In this document: one piece after another, positions 12,035 through 22,800 of the stretch
How the letters are laid out: each line of letters begins with the position of its first letter
Numbering within the stretch: position 1 is the first letter of the stretch
DNA from: Henricia sp. BOLD:AAB3569
Lineage: Eukaryota; Echinodermata; Asteroidea; Spinulosida; Echinasteridae
Direction: 5' to 3'
DNA length: 64,000 bases
NCBI GenBank assembly: GCA_037783545.1
Contig: JBBELK010000384.1
Span: 124,001-188,000, forward strand
Program-made: the position numbers and the translations under genes
The notes under the pieces: generated by a model
What the model saw: only the letters and a program-made list of their open reading frames with translations
Database searches by the model: none
Told to the model about the DNA's origin: nothing

Positions 12035-12112
12035 TGCCGCGAGATTCGAACCGCGGACCTTCTACTTAATGTGCAGACGCCCCAACAGTTGAGCTATACC
12101 AACTGGTGGTTG
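12035..12112 (-). repeat. tRNA-like sequence
   Basis: On the minus strand TTGGTATAGCTCAACTGTTG (A box like) is followed by CGGTTCGAATCTCGCGG (B box like). The anticodon region does not form a normal 7-base loop, so I treat it as a tRNA-derived repeat and not a gene. Confidence 0.45.
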
Positions 12113-12755
12113 TGGTGGTTACAGTTGTTCACACGGGTTTGGATTTGATATCACGTGAGCTTAACAAGCCCTACAGAGGGATAAGCCCTCAGTATATACA
12201 CATTGCCACTAATATTTCTGACAAAGTCATATATTAATGCTCAAAAAGTTGTACATTTGGTGTGGAAACATTATTTTAGCACTGAGAAAAAAAAGTTTTT
12301 TTCTTTGAAAACATGATTTTTATGTAATGTTTCACAGTTTAGTGTCTCAACTATACTAACGAACGTGTATATATTTTTTCCTTAGCCTTCACTATGAACG
12401 GTTGTTTTATTTTAGGTTAAATTTTAGGTTAATTTTTAGGTTAATTTTAGGTAGGATGACCAAGGGACCGTCAGGGTGAATTATTTCGAAAGAAATGCGG
12501 ACAGATGTCCATGAGTTTGAGAAATTGGTTCGAGTTGAGAAGTTGATCAGAAATTGCAGATTTGATGAAACTATCCAAGTGCAGATTTGATGGAAAAATG
12601 CAAATTTAGGAGTAAGAAAGGTGTAAGATTTTGTGAGGAAACACTTGGAAATTGTTAAGCAAGTCTCGTATGTTTTGTACACGAGGTAATAAGCAATGAT
12701 CAACTACTCAATTCTTACCGAGAAATTCTTTAAATTTGACTAACTTCCAGGAATC

Positions 12756-15174
12756 ATGAAGTTGTTGGTCCTGAGTCTGCTGCTGACCGTCTTGGTTGTT
12801 GCCTGCCTCGCCGCACCGTATCAAGAGGAAACAGATACCGGGTTCATTGAGGATGGTCTTTTTGAGATGGTCAAGCGCCGGCGTCATGCTCCAGTTACGA
12901 GTAAGTCCGCCATCAGTATCACTCGATCTCATATCTTGCACCAAATAAGCCATGCAGGCGTATACCCAACACGATAAGTGACAAAGGGACTCCCCCTATA
13001 ACCTCAACACACTCCCTTTGTAAACGCACACAAAGGAATTCCTTTAAAATTCCTTGAATGTTTGAGACACATTGGGGGAACAATATGTGACCGACTCTGG
13101 CAAAACCCGACGCTTCTCGGCATTTCCCATTACGTGAAATGGGCCCACAACCTTAACAAATGGCCTCTGGGACCAACTTGAAAATTTGGCAGAATCAACA
13201 TCGGGATACATTCAAGATTTCTTTTGTTCAAAATTCCTCATATTATTGACAAAAAATTAAATAATCAACTAGTTTGTCAAACTTTAAAGACCAATAGCTC
13301 CATTTCACTTTTTAGTTCCATACTTTAATTGGTCATAACTTCGCCAAAAATTATCAGAATTTCCTCAAACATGTTATAAAAGATACCTTTTTGTATGCAC
13401 ACTAAGCTGATACCAAAACTTAAATTTTGAATTGTCATCACAAGTGTTGGGTTTTGCTGGAGCCGGTCACATATATATAGTCCCCTCTGTTACATTATTG
13501 TGCTGCGTATGAGAAATCAGCGGGGATCCACGCAGGCTCATAAGTTAAATAATGCGAAAATACAATGGAAATTCTGGGCAGTATCTTGGTATTTCTCGAA
13601 TTTTCAGGTACCGTCCGAAATTATTAGGTAAACTACCACACATCCATTACCACACAGGAAAATAACTTGTCACAGTGATGATTTCACCACCTTTCATAAT
13701 GGCCATGTTTGCTCAGTCATGCATGACAGTTACATAATGACCCTGGTACCATTGGACAGAGGACAGTCTGGACTTTCCCTCATCGATATATATACACTGG
13801 ATGAAGCAACGACGTCTAAAATTTAAGCCACCGTCCGCCATTGAACCCCACCAAATACAATGCCTTGCCTAGACTGGTCATACTGTCTTCACTAGTCTAC
13901 ACCATGGTCTACATGTGTTAAGTGGAATGCAAGCGATCGCATGGACCGGGGAGCGGTCTAGGCCAAGCATTGTTCGTGGGGTACAATGGCGGCCGGCACA
14001 TGGCTTCAATTCGATGCTTTCCCTACAGACACACCTCTTTTTGAAATATTGCACATATTTCTGATGATTTGCTTTGAAAGATGGGTTTCCTTTTTTTATG
14101 GACACCCTGTAGTATTAATCTGGACTTAATGACTTTTGACTTATTTTCTATGAATTATTGGTCTGTGTTTTTCAGCTTGTTATGACGAAGAGAAGTCTGA
14201 GTACTGCTTTTGTTACTACAATGTTAGAACTGGCCAGCTTCTGAAAAGAGACAAATGCACCCAAGTCGTAAGTATACAACTTCCGTGTCTCAATATTACA
14301 TGTAGGATTACATATCACATGTAGGATTACATATTACATGTAGGATTAGTGGTGACTTCACAATATGCTGTGATTGACAACATTTAAAATTAGCACTGGC
14401 AGCCTCGTTTCAGATGCTGAGCCAGTGGGTGAGGTCACAATTCTGTGTGTGTTACGTGTTAGTGTTAATTTTAACAGATCTGTAACAGATCTGTTAACAC
14501 GGCATTAATTTCGACCTCTAACTGAACGTCCAGGTTAACACCATGTTAACAGATCTGTTAACACGGCGTTAACACCATGTTAAAACTAGGGTCTGCACTC
14601 CCAATACATGATGTGCCGATATGGACGCCGCCATTTTGGCTTAACGCTATGGGTGAACGGTGGTAAACGGGGTGTTGCCCACTTTGCACTCGTAGCGTTA
14701 AGCAAATATGGCGCCGCCCACATCGGCACAGCCCACACACGTGACCTGAACAGCCAGTGCACGCTCTAGTTTGCTATATCTGACTCTATAGGGAAACCCG
14801 ACTAACTGCTGATGGTAAACCTACGATGGACTGGCATCCCATCCAGGGGGAATAGTCATTCTACTAGAGTCACTTCATGCAATGAAAATTGGGGTTGAGT
14901 ACTGGTCGTATAGAGCCTTTGCACGGCGGCCATGATAGGGGCAGTCACAATGTTACCATGTGTCATGCATGAGTAGGTGCTTTGTGGTTCTATTGTTACA
15001 TCATTTAAATAAGAAAACCTGCCCCCTGTCATGGCCGGTGGTGCAGAAGCTCTATAAGAGCCACCTAGCTTGTGAAATTTAACAAATTTACCTCACCTCG
15101 TGCTGTAGCTGATAACTGCCACAGATGTCTTGTTTGAAATTGTAAGATGTTTTTTTTTTTTACCATAGGGGTAA
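12756..15174 (+). CDS. Small secreted Cys-containing peptide precursor
   Basis: Exon 12756-12900 (its acceptor is at 12750) starts MKLLVLSLLLTVLVVACLAA, a clear signal peptide, followed by an acidic stretch and the basic site KRRR at about residues 41-44, a likely furin-type cleavage point. It joins in phase 1 to 14176-14267, which gives a core with four cysteines (ACYDEE..., then CFCYYNVRTG, then KCTQV). That exon ends in phase 0 at GTAAGT. A good acceptor at 15168 followed by GGG TAA would end the protein after one residue, for about 80 residues in all. This last exon is a guess. I do not recognise the family; the layout suits a processed hormone, neuropeptide or antimicrobial peptide. Confidence 0.6.
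13083..13473. mobile_element. MITE with ATATGTGACCG ends
   Basis: The left end ATATGTGACCGACTCTGGCA and right end (inverse ATATGTGACCGGCTCCAGCA) form inverted repeats of about 30 bp including CAAAACCC. It lies in the second intron of the small peptide gene. Confidence 0.75.
14460..14580. repeat. Tandem GTTAACA / AACAGATCTGTT repeats
   Basis: The palindrome AACAGATCTGTT occurs three times and GTTAACACCATGTTAA-like words recur, giving a locally self-complementary block. Confidence 0.6.
14585..14800. mobile_element. Fold-back element with GCACTCCCAATA end, copy 1
   Basis: Inverted blocks GTGCCGATATGGACGCCGCC / GCGCCGCCCACATCGGCAC and TTGGCTTAACGCTATGGGTG / CGTAGCGTTAAGCAAATATG surround a short centre. 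A second copy is at 30688-30905, and 15363-15450 is a right-half fragment. Confidence 0.75.
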
Positions 15175-15362
15175 ATCATGTGACGTGACGATAACTGACA
15201 TGGCGTCGCCTGGATCTGGGACAACTGAACCAACAATGGCGGCCATTTTGAAGAATCACGCTGTCTCGTCCCATAGAGCTTGGTACGACTTAATACGTCT
15301 ACGTTTTCATGTTATTGTTCTAGAGCCTCAACAGGTTATTTATTTTATTTTATCTTCCTTTC

Positions 15363-15450
15363 ACAGGGTTTTGCCCACCGAGCACCCATAGCGTTAAGCA
15401 AACATGGCGCCGCCCACATCGGCACAGTCCACAAACGTGACTCAAATCTA
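15363..15450. repeat. Half copy of the 14585 fold-back element
   Basis: CATAGCGTTAAGCAAACATG and GCGCCGCCCACATCGGCACA match the right halves of the copies at 14585 and 30688. 15470-16320 holds AT-rich sequence, including a block near 15473-15560 that recurs at 56945-57040, and no gene. Confidence 0.65.
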
Positions 15451-16222
15451 TAATCTGAAAAAAATAATTACCCCGATGAAAAATACTTATAACATGTTAT
15501 AGCATTCCTCAGAAGGTATGGTGTACACTGGTTGAAATCTGTAGAGATATGGTTATTTAAAGTCGCTAAAAATGTTGGAATTCTGGTTGACAGATATTTC
15601 ATGTTATTTTGAAATACACCAAGACTTAAAAATCAGATTCAAAATCTGACACAATTATAATGATTTTATATAATTTACGAGTACAGCACGAATAAAAACA
15701 GCGAAACTGTCAGTGTTAATATAATTGCTAATAAATTCTAAGGTATATATATTACAAAAATAAAAACCAATCTAGATAACTAATTTGTTGCCAGAGTATA
15801 CAGCTTTTAAATTAGTTAATGGCATTTAAATGATCCAGAAGACGTATTTGGGACGACAACAGCAATTGGTAAACCGAATACATGTAGTTATAATAAACTG
15901 TATTTATATAGCGCTTCCCACTTCGTTAGCAAACTACATAAACAATATATTGTTTCGTGACGTCATCGTACAGACGGACGCCCTCTAGCGACGAAGTTAA
16001 AAATGTCCCCAAATTATTTTCTATGGCGATGTTTGTGTAAAATAGATCAACATTGGTGATTGTATAGAGCGTATTGACCATCAAATAGGCCCATGTTTGT
16101 GTGGTTAGAACTTTGATGACGTCATCAATAAATGTATTCATACACCACCTTTGTGGAAAAGTACAATGAGACTTTGGATATAATCTCGCGCATAGACTGG
16201 GTATTAAATACAAAGAAACATT

Positions 16223-16324
16223 TTACTCAATCAAAGAAATCAAGCTTTTGTTCTGCTCATTTCCGACCGACACGTCGAAATAATTGGACGGTTCTTGCGT
16301 GGAGTTTGCGGTGGGTTGCTCCCT
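16223..16324 (-). pseudogene. Displaced former C-terminus of the PP2C-like gene
   Basis: Immediately beyond the mobile element the minus strand stays open for about 32 codons (EQPTANSTQEPSNYFD, then NEQNKSLISLIE) to a TAA. This frame is the one the PP2C exon would continue in if the element and one CTAG copy were absent. It is no longer reached, because a stop lies in the element's terminal repeat. Confidence 0.6.
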
Positions 16325-16328
16325 AGGG

Positions 16329-16858
16329 GTGCACCCAAGTAAATAGGCAGAGATTCGTGCGCCGAGCTCATAAATATTTTGTATGCCCTCCAATTCTTCT
16401 TTATTAGAGAGAGATGCGAGCTGAACGAGTGTGGTCTTGTGTAGAATATGGCCATCGCCATGATGTGGGGTATTTGTTCTTCCAACTATAAACATTTTGG
16501 ACAATGTAGCTCCTTAAAGTGGCCCTATTTTGCCCAGTAGTGTATGTGCCTTTGTTCCAAAATGGATGCAGGTCTGATTAGCAAGTTTCACTGTTGCAGG
16601 GGTAGTTTTGTTTCAAGTGGAAATTAGGGAATAAAAGTGACGGATTACCCCCATAAAATTGAACAGAATTGAAAAGATAAGACTTCAATGAGTATTCTGG
16701 TTGTTGTCCTGAGAAGCTAAGAGAGTTGTGAGTATTTTTAATCGATTTTTAAAACTTGGGCATTTAGCATTGGTTCCTATGGGAGCCCTATTTATTTCTT
16801 TTGAAAATTGGGCATTTAGCATTGGTTCCTATGGGAACCCTATTTACTCGTGTGCAAC
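16329..16858. mobile_element. GTGCACCC-ended MITE inserted at the 3' end of the PP2C-like gene
   Basis: The terminal inverted repeats are GGGTGCACCCAAGTAAATAG on the left and, read inversely, GGTTGCACACGAGTAAATAG on the right, each flanked by CTAG (target duplication). Inside is a direct duplication of the block with CATTTAGCATTGGTTCCTAT (16762 and 16812). It has no coding capacity of its own. Relatives are at 27847-28329 and 39462-39869. On the minus strand the element provides the PP2C stop codon (16844-16846) and an AATAAA (16791-16796). Confidence 0.85.
16791..16796 (-). terminator. Candidate polyadenylation signal inside the MITE
   Basis: AATAAA on the minus strand, about 48 nt past the PP2C stop codon and inside the inserted element. 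Use is not shown. Confidence 0.35.
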
Positions 16859-19800
16859 CCTAGCGCTCGGCCCGGCTACGTACGCAACGACCGTGGCATG
16901 GTCCAGTTTCCCCCGTAGTCCCGAGGCTTGACGCATGAGGGCTTCCCGGGCTATCGTCATGTTTTGTGTTTCCAGGCATTCATTTTCGCAGAGACTGATA
17001 ATATTATTGGCTGCTTCGTAGGCCGCTCGCTTGTCCACTGTCAAGACCACCGCGTGATGAAGAAGTTTGCCACAGAGGCCTTCAGCAGTCAGTGCGCCCT
17101 CATTCGGCAGCTCCGTCTCTCGAATAACTCTCTCCATGCTCCGAGTCATGTTCTCCTGCCTCTCCAGCGGAGTCAGAGCCGGGATGACGTCATCCTGGTG
17201 CCCCGACTCCAACTGCGGATGACCGTCGCTACTGGCTACGGCTCGCCCGGCAATGACCGGGTCGAAGTTATCAGATACGCCGTCGGAGGTTAAGAAAACG
17301 ATGTCACCTTCGTCGATTGTGGTCAGGGAAAATGTCAGATTACCGAAGTCCGGGTAATTCTCCCCAAGACATGGACCCAAAGCGCCGTTGCAGAACCGCA
17401 TGTCCCTGTGGAGGTTGTACTCCCGGCAACCTAAAATAACACCAAACTTAATGTTCATCGACAGCTTAAAGTGTCCAGAATTGCCAAACCAAAAATTTTG
17501 GAAGATTATCCCATAAGTTGTTTGAACTTGGAAAGAATGATAAATAGGAGGTCCGGGAACCAGTCTAAAATACAGCTCTCATGGCTGGCTAGCCATAAAT
17601 ATACATGCAATGTCCTGGAGCCAACACCGTGTAATAGTGTGCACACTTGGTACCCACTTGACCAGACTAAATCTTTGTTGCTATGTGGTGCATGCGGCAG
17701 GTGTGACGTACAAAGTCAATATTGTGTTCACCGTAGGAGAGAATGATATAAAGCAACCAGACTGTTGGTTGCTAAGCAATGGTGTGCACCACATAGCAAC
17801 AACAGCATAGTGTATGACTTACTAAACTGTAGCTTCATTTGAATGTAAAGAATGGGCAACAGCCATAGTGCAAATGTTACACGCAAAAGACTAGTAATTT
17901 GTGAAAGGAAGGCTTCTTCCAAGTGCGTCATGCATCTGAAATGTATTATGCACGACTTGAGATAAAAATGTATTATGCACGACTTGAGATAAAAATGTAT
18001 TATGCACGACTTGAGATAAAAATGTATTATGCATGACTTGAGATAAAAATGTATTATGCACGACTTGAGATAAAAATGTATTATGCATGACTTGAGATAA
18101 AACCTCCTAAAACCACAATCATGAAACTAAATATGATATGTAACGAGTAATCTTAAATAATATTTAAAAAAACAAAATATAGGCCTACAAATCGTTTTAA
18201 ATAACTAACCAAACGTAACTTCTCTGACTCCTTGCCTACGGCTGTAAACGAACGCCAAACTATCGCCCACGTTGACGACGCACACGGCTTTTCTGGGGGC
18301 CCCGCCTGGTGACAAAACGTCTGCTACGACAGCCAGGCAGAGTGTCGTCATGGAACCATCCTGAGATATGATCAGATCCTGGGCTTTGTCCAAGGACTCG
18401 TGCATTCGCTAAACAGATGAATAGACACAATATATATCTGTCTGTCTTCAGGTACGCCCAGCCCTGCCAACACATGTTCAAATCACAAACTGTTTAAAAA
18501 TACACATCACTTCAAAACCGTGTGTTTAAAAACGACGTTATTATCTCGTGCATGCATGGCAGAATCATTGCCTTGGACAGTTGTGTTCCATTTTGAGTTT
18601 AGTTTTTGTTTTATCCGGACAAAACGGTAGTTGATAAAAATGTTGGGACATTACGAATACTGTGTAACCTACAGGCTTTAAAAAGTAACAATTCCTTAGT
18701 CCATATCATTTTACCTGGAAGACATGCATAGTGGAGACTGGCTCCGTTTGAATGTACTCGTGATACAGAGTTGACCACATGTACTCCATAGACGCCTTGA
18801 CCGCGCACTGAGCAGCTCGCCGTGCCCCCTGACTCCAACCAACGCCGTCAGCTACCGCCATGATGCAGGTATTAGACGTGGCGCGAACCGCAAAAACGTC
18901 CGCAATCGGGTCTCCTGAAGTCCGAAATAAATATATACAGGGTGTTCCCAAAAATATCCAGATCAAACCAGGCAATCTCAGAATCTGTTTCCCCGGATCA
19001 TAGGAAATTTTCTTACATTTGCATCAAAATATTTTCTTTATTGCATCAAAATCAGTCAAGCGAATCAAAAGTTATGTAATTTTTGGTGCAGCGCAGCATG
19101 AGTGTGGCCAGTTCTTGTCAAATCGCAAGTTGTGACTTTACTGCCCCAAAAATGGCACAACGTTTGATTCGCTTGACTGATATTAATGCAATAAAGACTA
19201 CTTTTCATGTAAGAAGATTCCCTATCAGGATCCGGGAAAATATTCTGAGGTTGCCTGGTTTGATCTGGACATTTTTGGGATACTCTATTCAACACTGATA
19301 ATTCAACACTGATAATTCTGCCATCAACTCTGAAAAACATGTCTTAACATTTTAAAAAACTTGCAAACAAAAGCACGGTGTGCCAGTTTCAAACAGTCTA
19401 TCAACATTTAAAAGTCATGCCAACTTTTATTTCCTTGCGCAACATTTGCGAAAATATGCGTCAACATTAAATGATCAGTGTTGAATAAATGTTTGCTTTG
19501 GCGTGCCATAGTATGGACACAGTAATGGCGGATAGCAACCGGTTGTCAAGCCAAGTGAAACCCAAGAATACGAGCATGAACCACTGACTATCGTTACGGA
19601 CACGTGACCCTGATGAGACTCTCAGAAGATTTCCCTAAGAAAACAACGAAAAACATGGAATAAAAGGACCCAAAATCTCCCTTTGTTATAAACAGAATGT
19701 TGCATTAAAAAAGAGCAATCCTTAAAATGTTTGGGCCATACAAACCTGCGCAGTCCGTTTGTCTTGAGTTTGTGTATTCGTAAAGCGACAGGGACTTCCC

Positions 19801-22800
19801 GTAGGCTCCATCATTTCGTAGTCTCCAGTTCTCGTCTAAGAAAATAGCAAAATTGTATTTGTTTGGATTTATTTATTCCCTTGGTTTAATTTTAGTTTCT
19901 TTATTTTGCCCAGGGTATGTTGCCTCGGAACACATAACGTTCTACCGACGCCCACGGAAATGAATATTATGTCAAAGAATTAACAGAAGAACACATTCAT
20001 TACTATTAACAAAAGATCAGACTTTGATAAACAAACAAACGAACGAACGAACAAACTAGAAAAAACCAGACATATGATTTAATTAACACGGGTATACACT
20101 TACAGTGTGTAGTAAAAGAGATATGGTAACACTGTCAGGATATGTTGCCCAAAATAATATTATGCTCTTGGTTTGGAATTTATTTAAATGGTCATTTCAA
20201 TTTGTTTCTTTTTCTTTAATTTGTTGTCCTAATTTGGTGAACCACTTTTCAGTGTACTTGAAACGATCTATTTTCTGTGTCAACGGGTCTTCATTAAAAA
20301 AAAACTTGAATGGAACGGGGTTTATGAATACATTTTTTAAAATCAAAATCACAGATTTTGGGTGTCGCTTTTGGAATGGTGTGATAAAAATGTGGTTTAT
20401 AGCAAATAAAAGATTATTTTAGTAATGTTTCATCTTCTGAGGTTTAGACGATGGATATTTGTCATAATTTTGAGGGTAACGTAAAAGAAAAAAGAAATGG
20501 AGATGCCGGGGATTGAACCCGGGGCCTCACACATGCGAAGCGTGCGCTCTACCACTGAGCTACATCCCCACCGATAACACCGCGGTCATTTTTAACAATA
20601 TAAACTATTCAATACATTTTGCAACACTCGGTGAACACTTTATCGTTTTGTAACGGTCCAAAGATCGCACATTGTTGCTGTATTTCAAAGGTTTGACTTG
20701 ATAAACACGTTAGTTTAACATATTTCTGAAAATTCATGTCTGTGGCGTAAGCGAGTTGTGTTAAGTACGTCAACAGAGGGCGCTATGCAACATTAGTGGA
20801 GTCGTAGGCCGTTTTCGAAACGACTAGCTTTGTCTCCGAATCCGGTTTAGTGCAATATCCCAAACAGAAAACAACACCTTTGTTGGGCGTATTTAAAGCC
20901 ACCAAGTGGAACTAAAGCGAGATGGGGTGGTTGGGTTGGCGTAATTGTTCTTTCCCCTCTACTCTGGTGTCCCGGGTCTGAATCCGGGGCGTGTAATGTG
21001 GATTGGGTTTGCAGTCTCTACTTGACTATGGCGTGTGGAACGTTGCACTATTCGATAATGAACAAATATATGTGCGATGTTTGACATATATGTGCGATGT
21101 TAAACATATATGTGCGATGTTTGATATATATGTGCGATGTTTTTTCATATGTATGCGATGTTGAAAATATATGTGCAATAATTTGACATATATATGCAAT
21201 GTTTTTTTCATATGTATGCGATGTTTGATATATATGTGCAATAATTTGACATATATATATGCAATGTTTTTTCATATGTGTGCGATGTTAAAAATATATG
21301 TGCAATAATTTGACATATATATGCAATGTTAAAATTATATGTGCGATATTTCGACATATATGTGGGATATTTCAATGTGTGGGGTCGCGGTGTTCGTGAT
21401 ATGTGGGTATGATCTTTCATAGATTGGTTCCCGATCCCTATAGATTGGTTCGCTTATTGCGAAAGTGTGGAATATGTGGACGGGAACCAGTCTATTCTCC
21501 TGTGTGGAATATGTGGAGGGGAACCAGTCTAGATGTTTCAATGTACATGCTAGACTGGTTCCCGGTCCACATATTCAACATACAACGACTGAATAATTCG
21601 GCAACTAAGGCCCTTTATGCCATCAACTATACGGTTTTAGCTTTAACTATACTATATTATCAACTTGAGATGACGAATAAGGAGTTGCAGTTTTAGAAGT
21701 GGGAGGAAAACCCCCAGAGAAATGCCCCAGGGGAAACCCACGCGGTCAAGTAGGGATCGACTGCAAACCCAATCCACATACACGCCCCGGATTCAAACCC
21801 GGGACCCCAGAGGTGAAAGGCGAGAAAAGAACCCGTACGCCAACCCGACCGTCCCCAAAAATTTTTGGTCCGAGTACCAGACTAGGGCTGCTTTCGAGCG
21901 CTCGTCCCTGGTGCTCCCATGTGGTGGAAACGTTACGTCACACACATGCTTACACACGCTTTCGGGCGAGCACCATGGAGCACCATGGAGCACCTGGTGC
22001 CGCGCTCGAAAGCAGCCCAAGTAGCACCCAGCTATTAATCACGTGATGTGTATCACGTGATGAGAAACACGTGCGCGATGATAACCGTTTCTCCTTTGTT
22101 TATTCAGAGACGTATAGAGAAAAATGGGTTTTGTTTGTGTATTTTAACTTAGCAATGAAAATAGCGTCCAAAAATAATATCGACGAGGAAAAAAATTCAA
22201 TGCAATCCCCAGTTTGGATGTGGAAGCTTTATGAAATTGCTCATGTGGAAGCAAAAAGGTTAATTACTGCACTTTTTTAAAGAACCAGATAAATTATTGT
22301 GCAAAACATCGGTCTTTTGAGAACGCGAAATTTCAGAATGGTCATGAGAAAAATATGAAAAATTATATGGTATCAACATTTCAACCCCTATTGGAAAAAT
22401 GGTAGGAGGGTGGGGGGGGGGGGGGGGGGGGGGGGTGCATCTGCTCAAAAATGTGATCTGGACACGCTCCTTTCAGCAAGATCACATTTTTGAGCCACCC
22501 ATTTTTCCCATGGTAATTGAGATTTTGATATCTTATTGTCTGTCAAATTTTTCTCGTTACCATTAAGAAATTTCACGTTCTCAATCTGTATATATTTTAA
22601 GGATATCGTCGGAAATAGACCGATTTTTTGCAAAATAATTTATCTAGCTGGTTCCATAGAACAGTGCAGTAATTCACCTTTTTGCTTCCACATCCAAACT
22701 GGGGATTGCATTAAAAAAAATTCCCCGTCGATATTATTTTTGGGCGGTATTGTACGTATGATTGCTAAGTTAAAACAGACAAACAAAACCCTTTTTTACT

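Noticed and set aside
17942..18101. CRISPR array or coding repeat
   Set aside because: Head-to-tail 27-bp units with no spacers, inside an intron.
21059..21395. CRISPR-like repeat array
   Set aside because: Degenerate AT-rich tandem units without unique spacers, in an animal genome.
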